Positions 37,727 to 50,796 of a stretch of DNA of 64,000 bases are shown here, piece after piece (position 1 is the stretch's first letter; each line of letters starts with the position of its first letter). The notes under the pieces were generated by a model, which made no database searches, was not told the DNA's origin, and saw only the letters and a program-made list of their open reading frames with translations. The position numbers were made by a program, and so were the translations under genes. This DNA comes from Prillingera fragicola (lineage: Eukaryota; Basidiomycota; Tremellomycetes; Trichosporonales; Trichosporonaceae), in the NCBI GenBank assembly GCA_002335605.1, contig BEDY01000001.1, positions 1,364,001 through 1,428,000 on the forward strand. Reading direction: 5' to 3'.

Positions 37727-38658
37727 TCACTCCCACTCGAGGTCCGCAAATAGGTTGTCGACCAGTCCAAACGACCGACCGCTCACCACACCCGGTGCAC
37801 CAGCCATGACCTTCTCCTTGGGTGGCAACACCCACTTGTCAGTTACGCGCCACCGACGACAGATGAAGATTTTGGCCTCAACGTCCCAGTCTTTTCCTCG
37901 AGTGACGGGGTAGAGTTGGAAGTAGCGGCCAAATGAATCGAAGAAGGACTCCTCGAGACCGAGGGAGCGTGATTTCCCTAGCTGTCAGCGGCGGCCTCAC
38001 CAGAGTGATACTTACAAGCAAGGATAATCTCGGGCCCAAAGACATCTTCTGTCTCCGAGATAGGTTCAGTGGGCTCAGTAACCTCGAGCAGTGTGCGGAG
38101 CAGTGGTGGGTACAGGTGAGGGAAGTAGACCTGTCATCAGCCACTGTCTCTCCAGCGATCACTCACAAGGTCACACATGAGGATGTGCGTCCACGGCCCA
38201 TACTGCTGCAAGCCCGCAGCATCCTCTCCCCATGCAAGCGGCTCTGCCACAACCCGCGCATGCTCCCCATGGCTCCCTTCCCCAGCCGACGCCCACGCAT
38301 CGATCGACTGCTGGCACAGTGGCATGACGTTTGGCAGGTCCGTGAGGACAACCGTGTCCTGGGGCTGCAAACGCGCGCCGAGATGAAGACTAGCAAGCGC
38401 TTGCCCTGATCCAAGTTCTAGAATGCGCTTGGGCTGGTCGGGTTGCTCAAAGATGCTGCAGGGCGGTTGCAAGCCAGAGTCTGGGGTGAGGTACTCCAAC
38501 AATGGTGCCGAGGCCTCCCATACTCGCCCGGCGATGCCATACTTTGAAATCGCAGCAGCCTGAGCATGCGCATCTGCATCTGGAGCTGCTGCAGTGCCAG
38601 CGAGATGGAGCGGGGCGATGTTGAGGTTTGGTGGAAAGTTTGGGTCCCCTGCTGTCAT
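37727..38658 (-). CDS. Methyltransf_16-family (METTL21/EFM-like) protein methyltransferase
   Basis: Exons 38658-38167, 38130-38016, 37977-37727 give 285 residues; introns 36 and 38 bp. The seven-beta-strand SAM-binding fold shows motif I ILELGSGQALASL, VVLTDLPNV as the acidic post-I strand, WTHILMCDLVYFPHLYPPLL (motif IV region, spanning intron 1) and EIILAWKSRSLGLEESFF (spanning intron 2), an arrangement typical of lysine methyltransferases acting on elongation factors or chaperones. The second intron skips a CAG that overlaps the branch site and uses the next TAG. The N-terminal YGIAGRVWEAS block is the usual family entry. The target is unknown. The gene is divergent from RPL6. Confidence 0.82.
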
Positions 38659-38983
38659 GACGCGTGTATGTGGTTGTGTACAGGGCGGGTTCCCGGTGGA
38701 GGTCTATGCAATCTCAAGATCTTGAAGTCACGGAACCAAAGATGCGTGCCTGACTTCAATGTGCCACACTGCTTCATGCTCAACAGAGTGAGGTCCGGGA
38801 TTTCGGCAATTTCTTTTGTCTTTTCGAAACTAAACGACGGAAGTAAATTTCCGCGACGCTCGCAGGGAGTGGATGATCTGAACAGAACCGACAAGTCGCT
38901 GTCCTGTCAACCATCAAGTCTATAGACACCACAAAAGTGCGCCGACAGACACGACCTCGACGACTGGAATGCTGACAGAACAG
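38659..38983. promoter_or_regulatory. Divergent promoter region of methyltransferase and RPL6
   Basis: 325 bp without coding sequence. The RPL6 leader may itself be spliced (GTGCGC near 38938 to CTGACAG near 38978), which is uncertain. Confidence 0.4.
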
Positions 38984-40130
38984 ATGGCTCGCTCCACCCC
39001 GATCTCGCGCAACGTTGGCCGCCTGTCGCGCTCGCAGGTCGCTGCCAAGCGTGCCCTCTTCAAGGGTGAGAATCTGTCGAAGTTTAGATGGCTGGGAGAT
39101 GGAAGGGGATGGCATGCGCGAGGGAATGGTGTGCGCAAGGGTTGCCCAGGCGTAGGCATGGCGAGGTTGGGCCAAAGGGCGTGCAAAGTGCGGCTACCAG
39201 AGTCGCAAGACTCGTGATTGCGCATTTGTTCGGCTTGCTGTCCATCTTGTGCGCGGAGAGTGGAGAGAGATGAGGCGTAAACCATTGCCAGAGCAGTGCT
39301 CACACCTACAGGCAAGAAGACTGCTTCGGCCCCCGCCAAGCAGGAGCAGGCTGCTCACACCGAGAAGACCGTTGGCGGCAAGGCCAACGGTGAGAAGCGT
39401 CTCGTTCCCACTTCGAAGGCTTCGAAGTACTACCCCGCCGAGGACGTCCGTGGCCGCAAGGTCAACCGCAAGGGCTCCGGCCAGACCAAGCTCCGCTCGT
39501 CGATCACCCCCGGCACTGTCCTCATCCTCCTTGCCGGTCGCTTCTCGGGCCGTCGTGTCGTCTTCCTTAAGCAGCTCGACTCTGGTCTCCTCCTCGTCAC
39601 TGGCCCTTACAAGTGAGCATTATGGCGAGTTCAGCGCCGAGCAGCGAGGGCGAGCGTGTCCGACTGGAAGAGAGTGTTTGGGACAAGATGCGCCGCGGGC
39701 GCGGTCTGTGTCGAAATACATACCTCGTTCCTATGACCACCTGCCCTCGAGCTTGGATGCCCTCTGCCAAATCTTCAAAACCTGCATATGCTAACCCATC
39801 AGGCTCAACGGTGTTCCCCTCCGTCGTGTTTCGCAGGCTTACGTGATCGCCACCTCGACCAAGGTCGACATCGCGTCGGTCAAGGTCCCCGAGGCCGTCA
39901 ACGACGCCTACTTCGCCAAGGCCAAGGGTGCCAAGGCCTCGAAGGAGGGCGAGTTCTTCGGCGAGGGTGAGAAGGCCAAGAAGGCCTTCCCCGAGGAGAA
40001 GAAGGGCGAGCAGAAGTCGGTCGACACTGCCGTCATCGAGGCCGTCAAGAAGGTTGACAACCTCGCCAAGTACCTCAAGGCTTCGTGGGGTCTCTCGAAG
40101 AGCGACCGCTTCCACGAGCTCAAGTTCTAA
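38984..40130 (+). CDS. RPL6: 60S ribosomal protein L6 (eL6)
   Basis: Exons 38984-39065, 39312-39612, 39803-40130 give 236 residues. The two introns (246 and 190 bp) are long compared with most introns in the window, common for ribosomal protein genes. Blocks: [36 protein letters not shown] joined across intron 2 to [23 protein letters not shown], and the basic C-terminus [21 protein letters not shown]. Codon use is strongly biased to C-ending codons and AAG, as expected for high expression. The ATG at 38984 (CAGATGGCT) was chosen over an upstream in-frame ATG at 38969, as MARST fits the basic start of the family. I found no snoRNA signature in either intron. Confidence 0.95.
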
Positions 40131-40320
40131 GCGCTTAGCATTTTTACATTACGCTGCTGAGACCTTGGGCGCACGGGGCATGATGCATGTACTACCTTCC
40201 TGCTACAACATCTAGTTTCTAACTATTGATATGATACACTAGAGCCCCCAAATATTCTGGTGTTGGGTATTGATTGATTTGCGAAACGAGTGGCAAAAGC
40301 AAATCGTAAATTGACCAAAC

Positions 40321-43300
40321 TTACAACCACGCCGCCCAGCCGACATACATGAGGGCGAGGTTGTATATGCTTGTCGCTTGCTTGATGAGGGCCTCGACCT
40401 GGTTGGGCACAGTTATCTCAGTCTCGCCCATGACACCTCGCAGCTTCTTGTGGATCGGTTTGAGGTTGCGGTCGGCGCTCTGCCGCACCTCCTTTTCGGT
40501 CTTGGCGCGCGACGACTTGGTCCACTCAACAAGTGGGTCGTGCACAAAGGCCTCGAGGACGCTCATGAGCGAGTCCCCGTTTGAACGCAGAATGTCCATT
40601 GTAATCTCGGCAGCCTTGCGGTACTGGCCGTCGACGCCAGTGACGCCGAGCGCGTCAACCATGTTGTGAGTGAGGCGGAAGGGCACGCGCTCCGGCACAT
40701 CAAACGTCTTGGCCTTGTCAAACAGGCAGTTCAAGTCGACGTGCACAGTGTCTCCAGTGAGCCCGTCAAAGAGAATGTTCTCGCCGTGTCGGTCGCCAAG
40801 GCCGAGGACGTAGCCAATCATGCTCATAACGGCGAGTGTTCGGGCATAGTTGCTTCGCGCAGTCAACCACGCCGTCGGCTCGGGCCAGTTGTTGAGGAAC
40901 CACTCGTGAAACACGGTGGGGTTGTACATCGGAAGGACCTGCTCGCGGAACGCCTTTGGCAGATTGACGGCCAAATTGTCGCTCTTGCGCGCGCGGTCCA
41001 GGGCGTTGTACACTTCACTGGTGTATATGCGTTTCTTGTGGCGCTCGTATCCCTTTTCGAGGATACTCTTGAGCGCGTTGGTATTGGCCACCCATTCGAT
41101 GAGACCACACTCTTCATTGAGCGGCATGACGGCGTACGTCCTGATATACAGGTGACGCCTGCGCGCCTCCGAACCTGACTTGAGAAACTTGTTGATCATC
41201 GAGTTGAAGTCCATAAGACGTGCGTCCTTGCGCAAGTCATCGTGCGGCTTGCAGAGGAACGGGTACCGCAGACCGTCTGAACCTTTGAAGACAAGCTTCT
41301 TGGGCATTTGGAGAGACGGCATGATTTCAACCTTGTCGCTAATGTCAATGATAGTGACGGCGGCATCAGGGAACGGCATGTGTGTCCGAAGTGAGGAGCC
41401 TTGGGACGGCAACACGGCCGTGAGCGCATCCTGGAGCGGCATAATCATGGACGAAGGGAACGCGGCCTTGACGTAGGGGTACTTGGCTTCGATGGAAGCC
41501 TCGCGGACCTTGGAGTTCTCCGGTTTGTCTTCTGCGAGCTTGAGGAGAACAGTTGACAATCGGCGGGCATCGTTGATGCGCTGCTGCAGGTCCACGTTGT
41601 TGCCGCTGACCGCCTTCTTGAGCACAATTTCCGTGATCTCTCGGCGGTCCTTGCGGCGTGATTGCATGGCACCAATTGTCGGCCACAGCGCCTGAGCCGG
41701 ATAGTCCCGGATGACCCGGTACACGAGCTTGACCAGAATGTCCTGGATATCCCGGTTCGAGTGCGTGATGCGCGAGAGCATCTGAGGGAAGGCGGTGAGA
41801 AACTGATAGGTCATGATCTTGCCACGAGAGCGGTCCATGAGTTTCGTGATTTGTGCCACATTGTGTGCCACACTTGAGTTCTTGCGCATGTCCTTCTCGC
41901 CCAGGTCCAACCACACGGTGAGCAGACGAGGAATGGTCTGATAAATGTACTTGACGCCACGCTGCAGCGCCTCGTGATAATTGAGACACGTAAAGTGATT
42001 GTACGCCGCGATTTCCTCGATATTCGTCGTCGTGGCGGCAAGCGTGTCGTAATACCGGCCGAGGTGGAAGAATGGCGATTCAAGAGTTGGCCCGAGCTCG
42101 GTTGCGCGCTTGAAGCGCCTAATCACATCGTTCTGCTCGAAACGATCCGCCTCGTGTGACCAACGCGCCTCCAGGAGAACAGCCTTGGCGAGACTACGGT
42201 CGCGACGGAAATCGTCCTCGGTGCGAAGGCCATCGCTACTCGTACATGTTAAATCGATCACATCGCTGGAGCTGGTGTCCTCGGTCGCGCGAATGAGCCG
42301 CGCAATGGGATGTTCCAGCTCACGCAGAGCTTTCAGAATGCCACCATGCATGCGAATAAGCTTCGCTTGCTGGATGAAAGCGAACGGTGCCTCGGCTTCC
42401 GTAGCTTGCAAAGCAGCGCTGTATGCAGTCTGCTCGTAACCCGACTTGCGTGCAATCTTGGCACTTTGAATCCACGCCTGTCCAAGCTCAGGTCGGAGAC
42501 GAGGAGTGTTGACGAGGGTGAACGCGGTACGACGCTTGCTGAGAATCTCCTCGCGAGCGCGGAACGAAGGCAAAGTGGTGAGAAATCGCTCAGAAAGATT
42601 GGCCACGAGCGCATCCGAATGACGGCGGGCAATAGCTGCGGCGTTGACCTTGCTGACACCTGCCTTCATTGACCAAGCGGCCGTGTCGGCAGCGTGAATC
42701 ATCTCGACTTCACGAATGTGATGCAGTTGAAGAATGGCCTCGTACGCGCGAGAATACTCGCGGGTAGAAATCTCGCTACCAACCTTCCTGCGCGCCATCT
42801 TGAGGGCTTCTTGGACATTGCCTTCAGACTGAATGGCGAGAAAGACGTTGGCGATGGCGGGAGGATTCTGGACCTGCTCGACAGTTGCCCAGTCGCCAAT
42901 AGTCCAGGCTGCCTCAGCTTGGAATGGCGCTAGCTCCTCGGCCCATTGCGGGTGACGGCTGAGGACACCTGTAATGTGGGTGCGAAGTGTATCGTAGTGA
43001 CCGAGATTCTTTAGGCACTTGAGCAAGCCCACGTGCAGCTTGATGTCCTCAGGCTGCTGCTGCAGCCGAACCTCCCAGCAGCTCTGAGCGCTAGTCCATC
43101 GTCCTGTGCTCTCGTGTTCACGAATCTGGAGCTCAAGCGACGGCGAGACCACAAACGCCGAGACACCCTCCATGCCGTCTGGCTCGTCAAGTTCGGCGTA
43201 GATCTCGTGCAAGCTCTCAAAGTAGGTCTGGAGCTCGGCGTTGCCACGCTTCTCGGTCGTGCGCAAATAGACGACTCGCTCCTCGAAGTTGCGAAGCGAG

Positions 43301-46300
43301 CGCGCAAAGGCTCGAGATTTGAGGGCAGCGTTGGCTGCGAGCTCAGTGTCGATGCTAGAGAGTAGCTGTTCAACGGGGCGGGTATGTGACTGGCGATCAC
43401 CATCACTACGGGCGAGGCGGAGCCACTTCGACAGGTGGTCCATGAGGTCGAAGATAACTTGGGCACTAAGCATGCGCTTGTCGGCTGCACTGCCGGGCGT
43501 TGGGCTGACTTGATCCCGGAGGACGTCATGAATTTCAAGCTTGATCTGATCGCGCGCCACAGCCGTTCCGGAAAGCAAGACGTGCAGCACGAGGTGCGGA
43601 AGCAGGTGGTGTGCCACCGCCACATCCTGGTTCTTGGGCTCGCTGTTGAACACACCAAAGATTGCCTGCGCATCGCCTTCGTTGTGCGAGTCCATTACAC
43701 GTCCAATAAGATCGACGGTCCACGCCTGAACCCACTCGCGGTACGTGTTCATATACGGATAAATCGGATACTCGAACGCGGTGGTCTTGACCTGGTTTTG
43801 TTTGAACTGGGCGTCGAGCAGGGGTGTGATGGTCTCCAGAACATCTTTGGGGAGATTCTCCCATCGCTGCCGCACCTTGATGGCCACTGTTCCCGAGCGG
43901 TTGACAAGACGAGAGTCAAAGCCACAAAACTTGAGAAGCTCCTGGATGGCAAAGGCAAGGTTTTTCTGATGCTTGGTGTCATTTGTCGAGCGGAAGGCCC
44001 CAACAAGAAGATCGCGGACCAAGTGGAGCGCAAAGTTCATCGACTCCTCGTGCGCCGTAAAGTTCGACATGATGGTCATTGACGTCTCCTCTGGGTTGGC
44101 CACAAAGCGATCCGGGTCCAGGGCGCCGAGCGTACCAAAGCACTCATAGCTCAGATCACGTAGGTCGTCGCAGTCTCCGTCGCGTGTCACAGCAGCTAGA
44201 AGCGAACGCACGACCCGCCCAACAATGGGGTCGAACGTGTCGCCTTGGACTAGCTGCAGAATGTCTGTATGCTTGTCCTGTAAGAAGTTGCGCAATTCGC
44301 GCATCGATGCCGTGGAGATGGCGAGATTCTTGCTGTCTGTCCTGGCCACAAGCTTGTCGAGATATTCCTTGACTGACCATGCCTCACGGTACTTGAGCAG
44401 CGTCTGGCACATGGGTGCCAGCTCTTTGATGTGATCAAATCTCACAATGTCGTCGCGGAAAGCCTGCAGGTACGCAGCATTGCCACTGATAAGATGAATA
44501 ATCGCTTTTGCGGCATGGCGCTCCTCGGCGTCGAAGACAGACCATTGTGCCACAATGGCCGCAATAGTAGGGCCAATGAACGGGCCGACGTCGGCAAACT
44601 TGAGCAGGTCCACGAAGCGGTACCAGGTGTCAAGAGTTTGAAGTCGCAGATCCCGCTCATCGAGGGTGCTTTGCAGACTAGCAATGATCTGGGGCGAAAA
44701 TGACGCCATAGAGTCTCCCACGAGAGAGATGAGCTTGCCAATGCTGCGAATAATCTTGCGACGACTGTCCACGGCAGTACGTGGAGTCATGAGTTGTTCT
44801 GTCATTGCCGCCAGAACACCAAGCATGTGGGGCTTGAGGAATGCGCCAAGGTCGCCCGAGTCAGCTCCAGCGGCGTGTTCTGCCCGCTGCACTGCGTCAA
44901 GAGCGTTTGACGCGGCTTGCTGGACCTGAGGATCCTCGTCGCCCAGCTCGACAACGATGGTCACGACGAGTGGCACGATCGAGGCACGGATGTACTTGTC
45001 CAGCGTGGTGGATGAGGTTGTGTTCGTGAGCTCGTTGAGGAGAGAGCCAACAAAGTCGAGTGCTTTGGACGTGCGAAGTGGCGAAAGAAAAATCTTTGCG
45101 AGGATTGAAGCCCCTTCGTCGATGAGAATTAGTCCAAGGCGCTGGCCAAAGATCGTGGCAAGCATCTCCAAAGCCGCGCGGTTCTGGCGAACCACCAGAG
45201 TAGGGAACACAGCCTTGCGTGCTACCTCAAGGTTGAAGAACGCCTGGCGGTTGTAGCCGATAAACTGCATGGTCTCGGCAACCACTTCAGGTTGCGGCAC
45301 CAGACACTCGGCGAGGAGCACACTGATGCGGTCGAGATATGGCGAGAGAAGATTATATGGCTGCTTATGGCGGCGGGACGCAATGTCGACAAGTTGAGTG
45401 TAGGCCAGGCTGCGCAATGGACTACTTGTGGAGCCCAGCTGCTTGAGCAGAATCTCCAGTACCTCGCCCAGGTCTCGCTCGCTGGCATTGCAGCCGAAGT
45501 CACCCATAAGTAGGAGTGCCGTCTCCTGAACAGGATAGCCAACTTTTGGTTTGAGAAGCTGAGCGACTTTGCTAAGAACGTCCCATTGGGCCCGCAGTTG
45601 GCTGTTGCGATCGGCCGACACGGAGAGCACCCGGTAGACGCCTGATACGATGTGGGCCGCAGCCTGTCGTGTTCGCCGATCAGACGATTGCAGAGCGCGG
45701 ACAGCAAGCCATATTGGCTTGGCCCAAATAGCTGAGCCGAGTATCTCTTCCGATGTGTGGTGGAAGAGAACTCCGAGAGCGCGCATCAACGTTCGCTCGT
45801 CTTTAACGTGATCCCATCCACCCAGCCACGTCTGCGCCACATCCGGTGGCAGAGGGCTGTGCTTGTCGCCGCATTGTGACAGAGCACACGCAAGTGTCGG
45901 AGTTGTCTCGAGGACCTTGAAAGCGACTGCAGGCCCAAGTCTTCCTGTTAGCGTTGAAATGACAGACAAACTCACCCAGCAAGAGCCGGAGGCAGGCTTT
46001 CCAGCATGTCGTCCTCAATCTTAAGCTCTGGCACTTTCGAGCGGAGGAGAGCACGCACACTCTGTTCGACAGTACTCTCCACACGCTTACGCTTCTGAGT
46101 AGTAGTCTCGGGCATAGGAATAAAGTGCCGTAACCTATCTCGCAACTCGGTGCCATTAGGTCCAGTTGCCGTGGCCTGCTCTCGCCAGCGGTCCCATACT
46201 TGTTGGTCGATACCCTTGAAAATCATTTCAATAGAAAGCCAGGGATCCCTGGGTCCTAAGTAGTAATGCGCTTTCTTCCGCGATGCTGGCGTGGTGACGT

Positions 46301-47306
46301 TCATAACTTCTGCCTGTCGCTGGATCGACACCCAGAGATCGCGCTGGACCCATTCTTGGCCGTTCCTCTCCACAGTCCCAACTAGCTGCTCAATGGAAGA
46401 CTGCCAGCGCTTATCCTCGGACTCTGGAAACTCTGCAGCGGCAACGCACGCGCGGGAGAGAACATGCTGCAAAGAGGCGATTGGAATTGCCGCGGCGACA
46501 ATGGACGCATAGCGCGATTGCCTCAGCGGTGAGAGAGACGCTATACGTTTGCGAAGATCGCCAAGAGTGATGGTCGCGGCAACATGAGTTTCTGTTGGTA
46601 TTGGTGTTTGAAGAATGAAATGCAGGACGAAGAGCTGGGGAAGGTAATCCGGGCCGGAAGGAAGGTCGTCATAGCCAAGTAAAGCGGTCTTGTCAGATGG
46701 CGAGTCTGTAACATAAGCACAGTGCTAACTTTCGAGCTTACCTTTGGCCCATATCAAAAGTTGTCTCAGCACGCTGGCAACTCGCTGGGGACCACGCATG
46801 TACGACGACTCGCCATCACTCAGATCTCGTCCGAGCAGCGTGAGCAGTGCGATTGCTGCCTCACACAACTCGTGAACGAGCGTTTCTGCGCCAGCAAGCT
46901 CTTCGTACTGCGTGACCGCCAAAATAATGCGCGTAAGGAGCCAAGCATAAAGCGGACGCTTGGGTTCCTCGCCATCTGGAGGAACACTCGACAGCAACTC
47001 GGGTCGAGCGGACGTCTGACGGGCAAGGATCGAGAGAGTGAGGTGTGCCTGCTCGCGGGCGACACCGCCCTGTGTGGTATCTGGCGTGGTAGCCAGTGGT
47101 TTCAAAATGCAGGCATCAAAAAGCACAGTGAGAAGTTTGCGGTACCGAGCGGTGTCTTCCGGGGACAGAGTGCTGTCGTCCGAGTCGTCTGGAGGTGCGA
47201 GACCTTGAGCCAGTAGCTGTTCTAGAAGCTGTCGCTGGGCGGGTGCTTCAGGAGCTGCGGCCGCTAATGTTACACGCGCCTCCTCTTGGGGAGGAGGATG
47301 CGTCAT
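40321..47306 (-). CDS. MEC1: ATR-family checkpoint PI3K-like kinase (Mec1/Rad3)
   Basis: Exons 47306-46742, 46705-45976, 45940-40321 give 2304 residues, the size of Mec1/Rad3/ATR. This nuclear kinase signals RPA-coated single-stranded DNA. The N-terminal 1600 residues are HEAT/TPR-like helices with FAT-domain helices. The C-terminal kinase has LVFKGSDGLRYPFLCKPHDDLRKD, IEWVANTN, the catalytic loop GLGDRHGENILF (about 2147) and HVDLNCLFDKAKTFDVPERVPFRLT, which is ATR-specific. The FATC tail ends YVGWAAWL. The Mg-binding triplet is DLN where homologues have DFN/DFD. The first ATG is 47306. The intron at 45941-45975 keeps frame only with an AAG acceptor downstream of CTAACAG. It is divergent from PAF1, 300 bp apart. 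Confidence 0.93.
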
Positions 47307-47606
47307 TTGTGCGAGTGGAATGTGACCGTTGAGGCCATAGGAGGGGGAAGAGTGAGGGCGAGAACGCAAGTGGAGGTGTATGTCCAGTCAACTGTCATTG
47401 ACCTCGAAAACAACCAGCGCGTCGCGATCAACAGCCAGGAACGGGACCGCCATGTAGAAATCACGTGGCATATTTACTCCCGTCTGTGCACTCACTTCAC
47501 TCCTGCCGAGACGTCGACAACTGAAGTGGGTACTGTCCTCTTTCACAACAATCGGTGCGCAGAGAAGACAAGAGCTGTCATCTCTGTACGTTACGCGCAT
47601 TTTAAA
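47307..47606. promoter_or_regulatory. Divergent promoter region of ATR kinase gene and PAF1
   Basis: 300 bp between start codons. A TTTTAAAATG context immediately precedes PAF1. No other element recognised. Confidence 0.5.
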
Positions 47607-49132
47607 ATGTCCAAAAAGTCATCGTACGTGTCTCCTCTGGCTTCCGTGGTCTTTGGCTGCTTACTGATCCGCAGAAAACTCGACCTCCTCGTGAGGGTTC
47701 GTTTCGAGAACCCCATTCCAGAGCCACCATTCCCACCAAAGCTTCTCAATGTGTCAACGGACATTCAGCGTCTGGGTGAGCCCAGCTATCTGAATCAGCT
47801 GGCAGCAAGCGCACCGTTGCCGATGCTGGCAGATGCCGAGATGGGCATGCCCATCGACTTGAATGAGTTTGATGGTGTCTGGGATGGAAACGATGCCGGT
47901 AAGCTAGTGGCGGGCCAGTTGCCCAACACTCTATTGACACCGCAGCTCTCAATCCCACGATGGACTCGAGTCGAGTGACGAACGTCGACGACCTGGACCT
48001 GCTGACCCCACTCCGCATCGTCAACGCCAACGGTGCCGGAACGCCGGGCACAATGACGCCAAAGTCTATGGATGTGTCGTGGATGCGTAACTCGAGTTAC
48101 ATCCAGCGTCGTGACGGTGCAGCTAGGAGGCGTCAGGCTACTGAGGCCCAGCGGTGAGTGTGCGCGGTCTATATTACAGAATCTCTCTGATAGTCTCAGT
48201 TCTGAGGTCGTGGATGCGTCCGAGGCTGCTCAGCTCGCGGCAATCGAGCAGTCGTTCCAGGAGGTGCACAAGGACCCAGTGGAGGAAATGCGTCACCCGG
48301 ACAAGAAGCGCAAGCATCTGCGAGTGGTGGAGAGCTACGATGTGCTGCCAGATGACGATGCCTGGTCCAACTCGTACATAATGATCAAGTTCCCCGAGAG
48401 GCCGTCGGCCGCTACCGCGCTCAACCCGGGAGCTACCGCCAGTGCAGAGCGTCTTGGAAGGGCTGTGCTGCGTCCCATTATGGAGGACGACCAGCAGATC
48501 ATGGAGTACTTCCTTCCCAAGGAGGACGATCTCGAGCGCTGCACCGAGACTTACAACGAGCCCATGAACACCGACGCGGCCAATAGGTTGCGAGAGAACA
48601 ACGAGGAGGATGCGGAGGAACTGGACACGATCTTTCCCGTGAGTGGGCTACCCACGCTCTGTGGAACAGGATGCTGAAAGGACAGAATGTCCACTACGAC
48701 AGGATACGCACCTACGAGGTCGTCATGCAGGCTGCGCCAGCGAGGGAACTGCTGGTCACTTTCTGCGAGGACCCAACAAAGGCCCCTGCCGACGAGGAGG
48801 AGGACATGTTTGGCGACGAAGACCCCGCCGAGCCCCCCGCCAAGAAGCGCAAGGGTGTCTATTTCAAAGAGATTTCGATGCGCACGCAACTGCGCAAGAC
48901 GCGTGTTACAAAGGACCGCATGGACCCTGGAAACAGCGCCAGCTGGGACAAGGTCCGCGTCGGATACCGTGTTCCCGACGAGGAGGAGGAGGCTGTGCGC
49001 GCTGAGGCTTCCAAGCCCGTCTCGGACCCAACTTGGACCACTGAGCAGCTAGCCATCATTCGTGGTGGCGAGTCGCAGCAGGCTGGCATGGGCGATGCCG
49101 TTCGGGACGACGATGACGAAGACGACGACTAG
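47607..49132 (+). CDS. PAF1: RNA polymerase II-associated factor Paf1
   Basis: Exons 47607-47623 (17 bp), 47675-47898, 47946-48153, 48200-48638, 48686-49132 give 444 residues. Paf1 is the core subunit of the PAF elongation complex that couples transcription to histone H2B ubiquitination and H3 methylation. Family blocks: LLVRVRFENPIPEPPFPPKLL, DLDLLTPLRIVN, SWMRNSSYIQRR, QEVHKDPVEEMRHPDKKRKHLRVVESYDVLPDDDAWSNSYIMIKFPERP (cited in part), and a C-terminal KKRKGVYFKEISMRTQLRKTR stretch. It ends in an acidic run DDDDEDDD. The tiny first exon would be missed by simple ORF calling; its splice restores SSKLDLLVRV. Confidence 0.93.
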
Positions 49133-49284
49133 ACCATATGCACGCGTAGCTGATATACTCACGGCCACTCACGGCTTGTCATCATGAAGGACTGACTGCA
49201 CCGATTGTCTTCATTAATTTCATTCATGGTAAGCTACAAAGTGAAAGTGTGGGCCGTATCAAACGGCATTTGAGGGTCTAGGTT

Positions 49285-50796
49285 CTACTGGCCTGCACAT
49301 ATGTCAGCACATCCGCAGCACGGCAGTTCACTCGGCCATTACTCACAAACGTCGTTCCATCGGTACTTGTGCTCGGAAGGGTTGCGAGGGATCCAGCCTC
49401 CCGCAAGGCCTGCCGAGTACGACCAGTCGGCGGCGCGCTCGTTCTTCCAGGTCCAGTAGACCCAACCGCTGGCAGAGTTTTCAAACGTCTGAGTCTGAAT
49501 GTCCCAGAACTTGCGCATAAAGTCCTTGTACTCGCTACCTCTGTCAGCAATGTCAATACCTATGAACTCACGGGGAAAAGCTGCTGCCATCACCAGTCTT
49601 GAGGGAGCAGTCCCCAACGTGGGTCGAACCGGGGTAAGAGCCGTCGTAGCGAGCGCCAACTCCGCGCTTGTTGAGGTACTGTGCGCAGTCGGTGTCGGCA
49701 GTCGTCCACTCGCCGACCAGGAGCCAGTGGGAGGGGTTGGCGTAGTCGGCGGCCTTGTTGCAGGCCTGGTTGATGTGCTCGTCCCAGCTCCAGGCGACCT
49801 GCTCGTCACTGAAAACCTGGTAGTAGTGTGTGTCGATCATCACACCAGAGTAATCGGGCTCCGACATGTAGCCCTCCAGCGAGGAGATGGGCTGGAAGCC
49901 GTCCGAGATGACGAGAGCAAGAGTAGACTGACCACCAGGGGTGTTGCGAGCGGCGGCGTAGGCATCGAGCCAGTACTGACGTGTGACCTCGAGATGGTGC
50001 TGGCCGAGGAAGTTGGCGGGCTCGTTGAGCATTGCGAGAGAAGTCACGACACCATTGTCTGCTTGTCAGCGCCGCACAGCCTCGGGAGACTTACACTCGC
50101 GGGCAGAGTATTTGGCCGAGAGTTGACCAATGACTGCAACGGTGCGCTCGACATTCTTGGGATCGTTGGGCCACTCGGACGATCCAGCCTGGCCCGAGTT
50201 GTCAAAGCCATTCTGAGAACCAGGAGCTCCGTGAAGGTCAAGCATGACCTTGACACCGGCATTGCGGCACCAGCCGATGGCCTTGTCGAGGTACTCGGCC
50301 TGACCCTGGAGGTAAGGCTCACCGCCCGAAACGTCATACGCCCAGTAGCCGATAGGAATACGGACATGGTTAAGGCCGGCGGCTGAAGGCGTTAGCGGCA
50401 GTCAAAGAAAGGGGAAACTCACCAGCAATCTCCTTGATGTCGTCCTCCGTAATCCAAGAGTCCCAGTGGGACTTGAGGGCTTGCAGAGCAGTGTCCTTGT
50501 CCTGGTATTGGCCAAAGGTGTACTCGTCGATAATGGCATCGTTGCCAGTCTGTTCAAAGAGCGAGGGAGTGATCCACGGCTCAAGGACGAGCCACTGTCA
50601 ATGTTAGCATCTGAATCAACCAAACAATGGGTGAAACACGTACGCCGCCGAGGTTGACACCTCGAATCTTCTCCGTGCCGTAGCGCCACTGGAGGTCCAC
50701 AGCGCGGGGAGTGACACCGGCAGGGAGGGCCAGAGTGGCTGGAGCCAGAGTGAGGATAGCAGCCGCGAGGGCAGCCATCCTGGAGACGTATTTCAT
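49285..50796 (-). CDS. EXG1: Secreted exo-beta-1,3-glucanase, GH5 family
   Basis: Exons 50796-50644, 50594-50423, 50382-50095, 50058-49572, 49534-49347 and a terminal 8 bp piece 49292-49285 give 431 residues. The enzyme trims cell-wall beta-1,3-glucan. A signal peptide is visible (MKYVSRMAALAAAILTLAPATLA). GH5 blocks: IRGVNLGGWLVLEPWITPS (spanning intron 1), GLNHVRIPIGYWAY, VMLDLHGAPGSQNGFDNSG, the acid/base Glu in SLAMLNEP, DTHYYQVF, and the nucleophile Glu in LVGEWTTA. The Trp-rich GWVYWTWKNERAADWSY lies near the end. Intron 5 could end at either of two AGs, both in frame (differing by Gly-Ser). If the last intron is retained the protein ends one residue differently, so that splice is uncertain. 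Confidence 0.92.

Noticed and set aside
39066..39802. snoRNA inside the long RPL6 introns
   Set aside because: No box C/D pair with flanking stem and no convincing H and ACA boxes could be found in either intron.
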